From: CAZJHX01 sp964545715
GTDB lineage: Bacteria; Myxococcota_A; UBA9042; GCA-2863065
Assembly: GCA_964545715.1 (NCBI GenBank)
Contig: CAZJHX010000017.1
Location: 1 to 64,000 of the forward strand
Reading direction: 5' to 3'
Length of the DNA: 64,000 bases
Below, piece by piece: positions 1 to 10,907 of this stretch (position 1 is the first letter of the stretch; every line of letters begins with the position of its first letter). The position numbers and the translations under genes were made by a program. Under the pieces are notes generated by a model that saw only the letters and a list, made by a program, of their open reading frames with translations, was not told the origin of the DNA and did not search any database.

Positions 1-3000
1 GCCATTGCGCCGTCACCGAGCCCTGGACCGCCAGCTCTACGGGCGACTGCGACGACACGTCACCCCAGATCTTTCCGGGCGCGCTCGAGGCCTGCAACGC
101 CATCGACGACAACTGCGTCGACGGCGTGGACGAAGATCTCGGCGGCGGCCCGTGCACCACGGCCGAGGGCTGCATCGGCGAGCTGGTCTGCGAGGGCGCG
201 GACGGCTTCATCTGCGTGGCCCAGGGCATCGGCGACGAGGTCTGCGACGGCATCGACAACGACTGCGACGGGCAGATCGACGAGGCCGGTACCGCCGGGT
301 GCCTGGCGTACTGGGAGGACAAAGACAGCGACGGCTTCGGCAACGTCAACGCAAGCTCCTGCCTGTGCGCGCCCAAAGGCGACTACAAAGCCACCAACCC
401 CGGTGACTGCAACGACACCGAGGCCGGCGTGAACCCGCTCGCGCCGGAGATCTGCAACGACATCGACGACAACTGCGACGGCATCATCGATCCCAACGGC
501 GCAGGCGGCTGCGTCGACCGCTTCAAAGACGAGGACGACGACGACTTCGGGTCCAGCAAGACCGATCCGCAGTGCGTGTGCGACACCTCTTACCCATGGA
601 CGGCGCTGGTGGGCGGCGACTGCGACGATCAGGCCGCGGCCATCTACCCGGACGCGACCGAGGTCTGCAACGGCGCCGACGACAACTGCGATGACAAGAT
701 CGACGAGAACCTGGGCGGCATCCCCTGCTCGGGCGCCAACGGCACCTGCATCGGTACGCTGGAGTGCGAGGGCGAAGACGGCCTGGTCTGCACCGCCGAG
801 GACGCCGGGGCGGAGGTCTGCGGGGTCGGGCTTGAACAGCGCGTGGGAGGTCTTGGGGGCGGTGGGGGGGGGGGGGGGCTGCACGGACCTCTACTACGAC
901 AACGACGACGACGGCGCCGGCAAGACGTTCTCCAAGCAGTGCCTGTGCGCATCAACCGGCGACTTTACGGCCACCGTGGGTGGTGACTGCGACGACACCA
1001 CTGCGGCGGTCGCGCCGGGGAAAGTCGAGGTGTGCAACGGGGTCGACGACAACTGCGACGATGTCATCGACCCCGAGGACACCAACGGCTGCTCCACGTT
1101 CTTTGCGGACGCCGACGGGGACAGCTTCGGCAACGGCAACGACTTCAAGTGCCTGTGCAAAGCCGCGTATCCCTACACCGCGCAGAAGCCCGGTGACTGC
1201 AACGACAACGTACCGTCAGCCTTCCCCGGAGCGCCCGAGATCTGCAACGGCATCGACGACAACTGCGACACGCAGGTGGACGAGGGCGTCACGGGCGGTG
1301 GCTCTTGCACCACGACCAGCCAGTTCGGCACCTGCGCCGGCACCATGGCCTGCGACGCGGGCAACGGCCTGGTGTGCAACGCCCCGTTCGCCGTCCAGGA
1401 AGAGTGCGACGGCCTGGACAACGACTGCGACGGTATCGTCGACGAGGCGGACGCCACCGGCTGCACCGTGTATTACACGGACAAAGACGGCGACGGCGTG
1501 GGCGGCAACGCGTCGCAGTGCCTGTGCAAGGCGGCCGACCCATACACGGCCGAGGAGACGGGCGACTGCAACGACCTCAACCCGTTCGTGACACCCGGCA
1601 AGCCGGAGAGCTGCAACGGCCAGGACGACGACTGCGACAACATCATCGACCCGCCGGACTCCATCAAATGCGACAACTACTACAAAGACGCCGACAAGGA
1701 CGGCTGGGGGGACTCCGACGACGGCCAGTGCCTGTGCGCCAAGGACGGCGACTACACCGCCGAGAAGGGCGGTGACTGCAACGACGACGGCGTGACCGTG
1801 TATCCGGGCGCAGCCGAGATCTGCAACGGCGACGACGACAACTGCAACGGCGCCATCGACGAGGGGGCCGGCGGTGGCGCACCGTGCGCGACCAACAACG
1901 AGCTCGGCACGTGCACCGGATTCATCATCTGCAGCCCGGCGGGCGACCTGATCTGCAGCGCCCCGGAGGCCGAAGCCGAGGTCTGTGACGGCGCGGACAA
2001 CGACTGCGACGGCGTGATCGACGAGGGGCTCACGGGGCAGGCCTGCACGAGTGAGAACGACTTCGGTACGTGCACGGGCAAGATCGTGTGCAACGACGCC
2101 GGGACGACGAGCTGTGATGCACCCGAGCCGGCCGCGGAGGCCTGTGACGGCGCCGACAATGACTGTAACGGGGTCGTGGACGAGGGTCAGGACCTGGCGG
2201 GCTGCAAAGTCTTCTATCTGGACGGCGATAAGGACGGCTTCGGAGCGGCGGACACCCAATGCCTGTGCGGGCCGACCGGCAAATACACCGCCGAGGCGGG
2301 CGGAGACTGTGCGGACAGCGACGCCTCGGTGCACCCGGATGCGGACGAGTTCTGCAACGGCGTCGACGACAACTGCAAGGGCGGCGTCGACGAGGACACC
2401 GGCGGCGCGTCCTGCACCAACACCAACCAGTTCGGCACCTGCACGGGCACGCTGGGTTGCCAGGGTGAGGACGGGCTGGTGTGCTCGGCTGTCGAGCCCG
2501 CCGCTGAGACCTGCGACGGTGCGGACAACGACTGCGACGGCAGCGTGGACGAGGGCACCGGCGGCGCGCCCTGCCAGAACACCAACAACATCGGCACCTG
2601 CAGCGGCAACATGGTCTGTGACGGCAACGGCGGCGGGCTGGTCTGCGGCGCGCCCGAGCCGGCGGCCGAGACCTGCGACGGCAACGACAACAACTGCAAC
2701 GGCGCCGTCGACGAGGAGGGCGCGACCAACTGCACCACCTATTACTTCGACGCGGACGGCGACAGCTTCGGCACGACCGCCTCCAAATGCCTGTGCGCGC
2801 CGGACGGCCTGTACAAAGCCACGGTCAGCGGCGACTGCAACGACACCGCCAAAACGGTAAATCCCAACGAGACCGAGGCCTGCAACGGCATCGACGACAA
2901 CTGCAAGGACGGCACTGATGAGTTTGGCGCGTTCGGCTGCACCGACTTCTACAAGGACGCGGACAAGGACGGCTACGGCGACTTCAACGACAAGGCCTGC

Positions 3001-4812
3001 GCCTGCGAGGAGACGGGCTTGTACACGTCCCAGGCCGGCTCGGACTGCGACGATGACGACGAGACGGTCTTTCCCAACGCCCCGGAGATCTGCGACGGCA
3101 AGGAGCAGGCCTGCGGTAAAGGGGTGGATGTCAGCTGCGACGTGGACGGCGACGACTACTGCAACTCGCTGCTGCCCATCGTGGGCACGCCGGCGGTGTG
3201 TCCCAAGGGCGGCGGCGACTGCAACGACAACGATGGGCTGATCAACCCGGCGGGCGTCGAGGCCTGCGACCTGGCCGACAACAACTGCAACGGCGAGATC
3301 GACGAGGGCGTGGCGGCTCCGTGCGGCGGCTGCGGCGACTCCTGCTCGCTGGTCGAGGACTTCGACAGCGTCAACACGACGCTGGGCGACGGCGCTACGA
3401 TCAACGACAACGGCGCCATCGAGATCGACGTGGAGGCGACCAGCCTGTCCATGCTGTGGGTCGCCAACAGCGGCGAGGGCACGGTCAGCAAGCTGGACAC
3501 CGAGACCGGCAAAGAGGTCGCCCGCTACATCGTGGGCGCCAACCCGTCGCGCACCGCCGTCGACTCCGCCGGCAACTGCTGGGTCGGCAACCGCGGCGAC
3601 GGCACGCTCACCCAGATCAAGCGCCAGCAGTTTGACTGCATTGACAAGAACGGCGACGGCACGATCCAGACGTCGGAAGACCTGGACGACAACGGGATCA
3701 TCAACGGCGCCGAGCTCATGCCGGCGGGCACCGACGAGTGCATCGGCTGGGCGGTCAAGCCGCAGGGCAACGACGTCGCCCGGGCCGTCACCGTAGACGC
3801 CGAGTCCCACGTCTGGGTCGGCTACTGGAACAGCCGCATGCTGCACCGCGTGTCGGCGTCGTCGGGCACCACGATCGCCAGCGTGCAGATGACATCGACC
3901 GGGCGCCCGTACGGCATGGCGTTCGACCACAAGCGCGACCTGTACGTGTCATTGCGCGCCGGCGGCACAAGCCAGCTCGGACGCATCCCGACCGACAACG
4001 GCATCGGCACGCCCAAGTACTACGACGTGCCCGCGGACTCGTATGGCATCGCGGTGGACGGCAACGGCATCGTCTGGCTGGCGGGCGGCTCCAAGCAGCG
4101 CGTGTTCTGGTTCAACCCGGCGGATGAGTCGGTCAACCTGATGCTGCTGCCCAGCCTCGGTAACGCGCGAGGGATCACGGCCACCCAGGACGGCGACGTC
4201 TTTGTCGCGCGCCACACCTGGACCTGCCAGAACAAGAACACAGCTCGCTGGATCACCAAGATCGACGGCAACACCAAGACCATCGTGGGCAGCTACGACC
4301 TTGGCGTGAAGGCCGGCCCCATCGGGGTCGCCATGGGCTTTGGCGGCACCTTGTGGTCCATCAATCAGTGCACGTCCACGGTCACGAAGATGAACGCCGA
4401 GGACGGCGAGATCCTCGGTGAGTTCCCCGTCGGCAACGCGCCCTACACGTACAGCGACATGAGCGGCTACCAGCTCAAGGCCATCGTGGCGCCCAACGGC
4501 ACGTTCTCGCAGATATACGAGGGTTGGGGCACCGGCACCACCCACTGGTTGGAGGTCGCCATCACCGCCACTGTGCCCGCGCAAACCGGGTATGAGGTGT
4601 TCGTGCGCGCCGCCAACACGAAGATCGCGCTCAGCCAGGCCAGCAGCAAGAGCCTGGGCATCGTACCGATCAGCGCCAGCTCACCCTTCGACATCTCCAC
4701 GCTGGGGATCAACGGACGTTACATGCAGGTGTCGGTGGTGCTCTTCTCCGATGTGCCCAAGCAGACGCCGATCCTGGACAAGATCGAAGTGAAGGTCGAA
4801 CACCTGCCCTAG
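1..4812 (+). CDS. MopE-type metal-binding-repeat exported protein with C-terminal beta-propeller (5' partial, frameshifted)
   Basis: The gene is open from the left edge in the frame beginning at base 3 and ends at TAG 4810-4812; its start lies outside the window. About 17 intact units are visible (plus one broken one), each with GDCxD, a pair of Cys and an Asp-rich CNGxDDNCDGxID-like core, as in the MopE copper-binding repeat family and thrombospondin type-3-like calcium repeats. These alternate with DxDGDxFG segments. From about base 3400 the protein changes to NHL/streptogramin-lyase-like propeller blades (LWVANSGEGTVSKLD, HVWVGYWNSRMLHR), then a beta-rich C-terminus. The role is probably a cell-surface metal-binding or adhesive protein; that is inference. 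The reading frame shifts between about 822 and 878 at a G-homopolymer patch, most likely an assembly error rather than true decay, because both sides keep perfect repeats. Confidence 0.8.
822..878. other. Poly-G-corrupted patch causing a frameshift
   Basis: One MopE repeat unit is interrupted here. After the Cys codon at 819-821 the expected D-rich core is replaced by G-rich sequence ending in a long G run (about 864-878). The upstream frame (codons starting at positions divisible by 3) moves to the frame used up to 4812. The pattern fits a sequencing or assembly artefact. Confidence 0.65.
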
Positions 4813-4860
4813 ATTCTAGAGGCTTAGACCTATTCTCAGTCCGGCGCGTCTAACCCGGCT

Positions 4861-6159
4861 ATGACGCGCACCACCTCGCTTCCACTGGCCCTTCTCATCT
4901 TCTTTTCCACGTCGGCGTTCGCGCTCGACGCGTGTGCCTGAGGCCGCCCTCCCCTCGTCCGGTCGGACGTTGAGATCGTCTACAAGATACTGTTGAACGG
5001 CGACGTGCAGGACACCGGCACGTTCACCCACACCACGTCGCCGAGGCTGCAGTTTGCGAGCAAGATCGAGGCGCCGCATCTGCAGCGCCGCGACCCGACC
5101 GGCCGCTGGCTCGCCTCTTTTGATGCCGCCGCGGCGCGCTTCACGTTGCGTCCGTTCAACCCGGGGGGCGCATCACCTGTAACGCTACAGGTTCGGGGCC
5201 TCAGCGGCGTCGTCAAAACGTTCCGCTGGCTCGGCGACGGTACCGGGCTGGTCGTGCACACCAGCAAGAACCTCTTTGTTGTTCGGGGCGGGCAGGCCAA
5301 CGCCTCCGTCGCCCGGGCGCGGCCGGTCTTTGACGAGGACGCCGCCGCCATCAAGGACTTCCGCATGCTGGGCTCAGCCTTCATCGCGCGCACCGGCAGC
5401 CGGCTCTTCTTTGTGCGACCGACCCCGGCCATCGAAGTGGAGGACATCACCCCGGACGAGCATGCCGTCACGGCAGCGAGCGTGCTATCGGGCCACCGCA
5501 TCGTCATGGCCGTCGCCAAAACCGGCCTACGTCCCTCCAAGGAGCTGTGGACCCTGTCGACCAGCCACGGTCCTACGCCCATTCCAGTGTCACAGCGCCC
5601 CTGCGCGGGAAGCTGCCGCATCGACAACTGGACCCCCGGCAGCGACCTCATGGCGTACGTCCTGGACCACTCCAAGGTTCGCGTCGAGCTGCCATCCAAC
5701 GGCGGGCCCGCCACTGAAATCGAGCTGATGGTGAACCCCAAGATGGGCTTTGCCCCCATCCACAGCCTGTGGCGCAACCCCGATCAGGACCGCCTGCTGG
5801 CCGCCTCACCGGGCACCGTGCACGTCTGGAGCTCCGCCGGCGCCTCGCAGTGGACCTGGGGCCCGCCGACGGGCCAATCGATTCGCTCCGCGCGCTTTGA
5901 CAGCGACGGCCGCACGCTGCTGCTGACCCTGTCACACTCCATCGTGCGCGTCCGTGACGGCCGCGTTACCGAGACCCTGCTCACCAGGGCCCAGGCCGCC
6001 ACGTTCGGCGCCTCAGGCCACCGCGCGTTTCTGGATGACGGAGTCTCACTGCCCGACGGTAGCGTCGCGTTCGCGCTGGTCACTGAGCGTACCCGCCATT
6101 CGCGCCGCCGCAACGGGCTCCCGCCCAAGCGCGTGTTCAAGCCGCCGGTTCTGGACTGA
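4861..6159 (+). CDS. Exported beta-propeller-like protein with in-frame TGA after the signal peptide
   Basis: ATG 4861 begins a convincing signal peptide (MTRTTSLPLALLIFFSTSAFA), followed by LDACA and then TGA at 4939-4941. The same frame continues without interruption to TGA 6157-6159. The first usable start after the TGA is TTG 4993, which would remove the export signal. The body (about 390 residues) has short beta-strand repeats such as FRWLGDGTGLVVHT and VHVWSSAGASQWTW, resembling WD40/TolB-like propellers; no specific family is recognised. It follows the MopE protein by 48 bases on the same strand. Three readings are possible: nonsense mutation or base-call error (most likely), recoding as selenocysteine, or translation of an unexported body from TTG 4993. 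Confidence 0.55.
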
Positions 6160-6183
6160 CGCAAGGACGCGACCACAGCTCCG

Positions 6184-8211
6184 TCAGAAGCCGGGGTTGG
6201 TATCGTCCAGTAGCTCCACGTCGAAGTCGGGCTCATCGTAGACCGGGTCGACAACGTATTCCCCCGCCGGGACAGCGCGCCGCTCGTTCAGCACCCAACC
6301 GGCCCGCAGACCGTCGCCCGGCAGGTCGAGCAGGACCGGCTGCTTGAATGCCGGCAAGCTGAAGTCGACATCGCCACGCAGCGGCGAGCTGCGCATCAAC
6401 TCCGACAGACGCGCATGAAATTCGCCCGCGTCGCGTGGACGGCGAATCGGATCGCGCTCTAGACACTGGTCTACGAAACGCAGCCACCGCTCCCGAGAAT
6501 CCGGGTCTGTCTTGCCGTCGTCCAGCGGGATGAACACGTACGGCTTTTCGATGAATTGGATCTCGTCGCCCCCGGGGAGGACATACGTGGCCAGCATTCC
6601 CGTGAGAGTGCCGCCGATCAGGTTGGCCAGCATGAGGCCCAGCGCGTACACATCGACCTGCGCTCCGACCGGCTCCATAGCCAGCTGCTCGGGGGCCGCC
6701 CAGCCGGGGCTCGCGCTGGGCGACAGCCTGCCGGGCGCCAGATCAAGGCTGTCGATCAGGCGTGGCCCATCTTCACAAACCAGAATGTTGGATGGTTTCA
6801 AATCGCCGTGGATTTTGCCTGCCACATGCATGGATGCCACGGCCTCGGCCACGCGCGCCACGAGACCGCAGACCTCATTGCGAGGTACTCGGTACTCCAC
6901 GGTTAGCCTCAGATACGACGCATTGCGCTCCTCGAGCATCTGTTGCGTCAACAAGTCGCCCAGGTGAGCTATCGGGCCGAAGGGGATGACTTGCCGGCGC
7001 TCCGGTGCTTGACGGGTCACCTGGACACTGGCGGTGCATCCCGCGAGGGGGGCCAGCGATTCAGGGTAGAACTCACGCCAGTACACGAGCGACTTCGACG
7101 CTCCTTTCCCGCGCCATCCAACCGTGAACGGTGGCGTGTCCACTGTGGTCGCGATGCTCAGAAACCGATTCTGCCCGCCGGTAGACTGCAGCTGGTCGTG
7201 CGCGGGCTCCGACCCGCGGGCCTGCAGGGTCAGGGCGCGGGTGCGCGAATCATACGGATCATCGTCCCACGTGGAGTGGCCGGGGCGATTCTTGGTCATC
7301 GTGCCCGCCAGCGGGCTGCGCACGACCGCAGCCATCACAGTGGTGGCCACGAGCTTCGCCAGCGGCTGGGCGGTCACATAACACGGCTCGCCCGACTGGT
7401 GAGGTGCGGGCGACTGCTCGATACCGATGCCGGACCACACCTGCCGTCCTCGCTCCTCTAGACGTCGGGCAAAGCCACGGATCAGTCGATCGTGTGGCCG
7501 CGTGCCGACCACGTCCGAGACCTGACTCATCAGCGAACGGGCATCCTGAGTACGATCGATCTTCAGCACCATCGGCAGACCATCCGGCCCTGGACCAATG
7601 CGCACGGTGGTATCCGGCAATCGCGTCAGCTCCGACTGAGCACAGACGCGCAATGGGTCCTCGAGAAGCTGTGACGCCTCTGGGCCCTCCGGTGAGAGGT
7701 TTCGACGCTCGAAGCTTTGCAGCGCCGCGGAAACTCCGTCTTGCAGCGACTCGGGCGTGCTGAACTCGGCACAGACGGTGACCTCTTTGATGCGGCGGAT
7801 GAATCGGCTCAGTCGATTTATGCTGACTTCGTCTCGATCCATGAGCAGCGGATTCCACGGATGCTCCGGATCCACGAGAAAGGCCAGGACCGGGATGCCG
7901 CTCGTCACCGCGGTGTCGAACTCCATCTCCGTGATGCTTCGGTCCTGTTGCATAGGAACGTGGCCATATCGATGGGCCACGATCAGGATCAACAAGTCGG
8001 CCTTGGCGACCCGGCTCAAAGACGCGTCGACGGGCGTCCGCTCCTCAGCCGGCCAGTCCACCATGTCGTCCGGGCTGCCCCAGGCCTTGACCGCTGTGGC
8101 CGCCACCGCCCGGTGCTCCCTGAGGTCCTCAGAGGTGGCTGCAATGAAGATCCTCAGATCACGTTTGTGTCGTTGACCCGAACGAAAAGCGGCGAAGAAG
8201 TCCTTCAGCAT
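6184..8211 (-). CDS. DUF4062 domain fused to Ser/Thr kinase-like domain
   Basis: Start ATG 8211 (MLKDFFAAFRS) is chosen because the DUF4062 homology starts soon after it; the frame stays open to 8376. Residues about 17-110 match DUF4062 (RIFIAATSEDLREHR, then an ILIVAHRYG-type strand), a Rossmann-like N-terminal module often found on conflict or signalling ATPases. The C-terminal half carries a kinase-like lobe: HGDLKPSN catalytic loop near residue 465, LIDSLDLA where DFG is expected, WAAPEQ for APE, and DVYALGLML. Asp and Asn of the catalytic loop are kept but the FG of DFG is not, so activity is uncertain. PMVLKIDR may hold the ATP-anchoring Lys ahead of a large insert. There is no membrane segment, so it should be cytosolic. 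It converges on the gene ending at 6159 and diverges from the lipoprotein at 8352. Confidence 0.75.
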   Translation of the reverse strand: MLKDFFAAFRSGQRHKRDLRIFIAATSEDLREHRAVAATAVKAWGSPDDMVDWPAEERTPVDASLSRVAKADLLILIVAHRYGHVPMQQDRSITEMEFDTAVTSGIPVLAFLVDPEHPWNPLLMDRDEVSINRLSRFIRRIKEVTVCAEFSTPESLQDGVSAALQSFERRNLSPEGPEASQLLEDPLRVCAQSELTRLPDTTVRIGPGPDGLPMVLKIDRTQDARSLMSQVSDVVGTRPHDRLIRGFARRLEERGRQVWSGIGIEQSPAPHQSGEPCYVTAQPLAKLVATTVMAAVVRSPLAGTMTKNRPGHSTWDDDPYDSRTRALTLQARGSEPAHDQLQSTGGQNRFLSIATTVDTPPFTVGWRGKGASKSLVYWREFYPESLAPLAGCTASVQVTRQAPERRQVIPFGPIAHLGDLLTQQMLEERNASYLRLTVEYRVPRNEVCGLVARVAEAVASMHVAGKIHGDLKPSNILVCEDGPRLIDSLDLAPGRLSPSASPGWAAPEQLAMEPVGAQVDVYALGLMLANLIGGTLTGMLATYVLPGGDEIQFIEKPYVFIPLDDGKTDPDSRERWLRFVDQCLERDPIRRPRDAGEFHARLSELMRSSPLRGDVDFSLPAFKQPVLLDLPGDGLRAGWVLNERRAVPAGEYVVDPVYDEPDFDVELLDDTNPGF

Positions 8212-8351
8212 GGTCGATCCAAGTTGCCAGTTCGGCCGCAGAAAAGGAAGCTCGTGAGGCACACCTGATCCGCCCGCGGCCCTCCGACTGAGCCCGAATG
8301 CCGGCCCATCGGTTTTTGCCTCGCACCCGTGCGCGTGCTTCAATGCTCGCG

Positions 8352-10907
8352 ATGACTCGCTTGGCAACGATCGCAAGCCTCCTGACCCTTCTAACCGCCT
8401 GCGGATCCGTGGCCCTGCAGCGCGATCCTGCGCCGGCGCGGGCGACGGCTGAGATCGTGAACCGGACCGGGTTGGATTGGGAGATCTCGCTCAACGGCTG
8501 GACGCTGGGCACCGTGCCTTCGGGGACCCGCGCTGCATTCCGGGACGTGCGGGTCGGGTCCTGGGACCTCATGGCGCGCCGCGACGGCTATAGGGTCAAG
8601 ACTCACAAGGCCTCGGGCCGCGCCGGCCAAACCACCGTTTGGACCCTCATGCCGCCGGCCGGGCGGACGCCGCTGGCGATGCCGCCCGCATTCAGCACGC
8701 TGGTTTTAGTCAACAGCACGCCACGGGATATCGACTTTCAGCTGGACGCAAAGGACCCGCCGCGCACACTGCTGGCCGGGGATACGCGGCGACTGCACGC
8801 CGTGCCGGCACACCGTAAGACGCTGTTTGTGACCGTTCCCGGCACACGCTACCAGCGCGGGCTGCCTATGCGATTGACCAGCGGCCAGGAGACGCGCTTC
8901 GAGGTCACGCTGGAGTCCGGCCGCGTGCTGCTGAACAACCAGACGGGCGAGGCGGTGCGCGTCTACGTGGACGGTATCGAGCGCCAGACCGTGCCCGACA
9001 AGACCAGCGCTACGGTCAGTCCGCTGCTGGTGGGCTTACACGGCCTACGTGCGCTCGGCGTCGATACCAACAAGGAACACCTGCGCCGCATTCGGGTCAC
9101 ACGGGATCAAGTGGTTCCCTGGGACCTCTCGGCGACAGCCGGCCGGGTCAAGATCGTCAACCACGCGGGTGAGGTGGTGCAGGTCGCTGTCGACGGCATC
9201 TCCCGCGGGGCCCTGAAGCCCGGCAAGACGCTGGCTATGGCGGACGTGACCCTGGGGCTGCGTCACATCACCGCGCTGGGTGAGGAGACCGCGTACCGCT
9301 GGACCGCTGACCTGCCAGTCACCGGCGGCCACCGGCTGACCTGGACGCTGCGCGACAACGTGGGGACCATGCGGCTCGTCAACCGGCTGACTGAGGCCGT
9401 GCGCGTCCGCGTGGACAAGGAGAACGTCGGCGCGATCCCACCGGCCGGAGAGCTGTTTCTGGACGAGCTGGCGGCCGGTGAGCTCTCGGTGACGGTGCTG
9501 GGCGAGCGGTCTAAGACCCGTCAGAAGCGCATTGTGCACATGACCCCGGAGCGCAGCGTGGTGTGGGTGGTCGACGACCCCGAGGCGCGCATCCATGTGC
9601 GCAATCGCAAGCCGGAGTCCGTCATCGTCTACGCCGATCAGCGGCCCCTGGGTCGCGTGCCGGCGGGCGGCGAGATCATCTTCACTCAAGTACCGCCCGG
9701 CAAGCGGCTGCTGGAGGCGCGCGGGGAGCTCAGCGGCGACGTGACCCGCTCTCGTCGCACGCTGGCGATGGACTCCATCGTCGTGTGGGACGTCGACACC
9801 AGCTCGGGCACAGTGCGCGTCCGCAACAACTCGGGCGAGATCCTGGTCTCGCCCCCTGCCCTGCGCCACCAGACCGCGTCTATCGCCGTGGGCGCGGAGC
9901 ATGCCTTCCGCGTGCCGGTCGGCAGTCGCATGGTGCACTTCATTGGGCGGTCGACGGCGCAAAGCTACTTCAAGCGGCTCAAGGTGTCCGTCAAGACGCC
10001 GGTGCTTTGGGAGATCGCGGCGCTGGAGGGCATGCTGCACATCTTCAACCGCCGAAACGAGACGGTGCGCGTGCACATCGACGGGGGCGACACGTTTGAC
10101 ATCAAGCGCGGCAAGCTGTCCATGGTGCCGCTCGGCGTGGGCGCGCATCGGCTGGTTGCCGTAGGGTTGGAGTCCAACGAGGCCCGCGAGAGCACCGTGA
10201 TCGTCCGGGCCAAAGCGGTCCACTCCTGGGAGGTTCTGGGCGGCGTCGGCTATCTCCGGGTGCAAAACGCGACGGCGGAGGTCATCGATCTCATGCGCAA
10301 CGGCGAGCCGTTTGGCTTCGTCGAGAAGGGCGCTCAGCGCAAATACGGACCGTGGCGCCCCGGCGCATACGACGTGCGCGCTATCGGCCGCTGGAGTCGC
10401 GCCATCTACTCGGTGAAGCTGGATGTGGTGGCAGGGCGGGTGGACAACTGGGTTATTCAGCCCGCGCGCGGCGCGATTCTGGTGGCGAACCGTCGTTCGG
10501 AGGCCGTGCGGGTGCTACTGGACGCCAACGAGGTCGGCGTCGCCCCGGCCAACAGCGAAGCCCGCTTTGAGGTGCCCCTGGGGCCGCATCTGGTGGAGCT
10601 GATCGGCCGCGACACGCTCGCCATCTTTCGGCAGCGTTTGCGCGTTCGTCCCGACCGCACTTATTCGGCCATCGCACCAGCCGGGCCGGCGATGCTCATC
10701 GTGCGCAATCGGCTGAGCATCCCGCTGCAGCTGCGCATCGATGACAAGGCTCGCGGCACCGTCGAGGCCGGCGGGGAGAGACGTATCCCGCTATCCATGT
10801 TAGGACGTGTCGCCGTGCACGCGGTCGCGCCGGATGGGCGCTTGCGCTGGCATCGCCGTATCCAGGTGACGGGGGACCAACAAATCGAGTGGGAGATCGC
10901 GCCATGA
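8352..10907 (+). CDS. Lipoprotein with eleven tandem beta-strand (PEGA-like) repeats
   Basis: ATG 8352 gives a short lipoprotein signal ending in LLTAC; ATG 8343 in the same frame is an alternative. The rest of the protein, about 850 residues, is built of eleven repeats of roughly 70-80 residues. Each begins with a hydrophobic 'G-x-V-x-V-x-N' strand followed by 'E-x-V-x-V-x-V-D-G' and a G-rich turn (for example KIVNHAGEVVQVAVDG and RLVNRLTEAVRVRVD). The layout resembles PEGA-type surface repeats, but assignment to that family is tentative. The stop overlaps the next start (ATGA at 10904-10907), so it is translationally coupled with the coiled-coil lipoprotein. A structural role on the outer membrane is an inference. 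Confidence 0.75.
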   Translation: MTRLATIASLLTLLTACGSVALQRDPAPARATAEIVNRTGLDWEISLNGWTLGTVPSGTRAAFRDVRVGSWDLMARRDGYRVKTHKASGRAGQTTVWTLMPPAGRTPLAMPPAFSTLVLVNSTPRDIDFQLDAKDPPRTLLAGDTRRLHAVPAHRKTLFVTVPGTRYQRGLPMRLTSGQETRFEVTLESGRVLLNNQTGEAVRVYVDGIERQTVPDKTSATVSPLLVGLHGLRALGVDTNKEHLRRIRVTRDQVVPWDLSATAGRVKIVNHAGEVVQVAVDGISRGALKPGKTLAMADVTLGLRHITALGEETAYRWTADLPVTGGHRLTWTLRDNVGTMRLVNRLTEAVRVRVDKENVGAIPPAGELFLDELAAGELSVTVLGERSKTRQKRIVHMTPERSVVWVVDDPEARIHVRNRKPESVIVYADQRPLGRVPAGGEIIFTQVPPGKRLLEARGELSGDVTRSRRTLAMDSIVVWDVDTSSGTVRVRNNSGEILVSPPALRHQTASIAVGAEHAFRVPVGSRMVHFIGRSTAQSYFKRLKVSVKTPVLWEIAALEGMLHIFNRRNETVRVHIDGGDTFDIKRGKLSMVPLGVGAHRLVAVGLESNEARESTVIVRAKAVHSWEVLGGVGYLRVQNATAEVIDLMRNGEPFGFVEKGAQRKYGPWRPGAYDVRAIGRWSRAIYSVKLDVVAGRVDNWVIQPARGAILVANRRSEAVRVLLDANEVGVAPANSEARFEVPLGPHLVELIGRDTLAIFRQRLRVRPDRTYSAIAPAGPAMLIVRNRLSIPLQLRIDDKARGTVEAGGERRIPLSMLGRVAVHAVAPDGRLRWHRRIQVTGDQQIEWEIAP

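Noticed and set aside
1216..3930. 904-codon open frame on the minus strand
   Set aside because: It is the antisense of the MopE repeats; high GC and repeat codon bias keep it open, with low-complexity Val/Ala/Arg translation and no domain.
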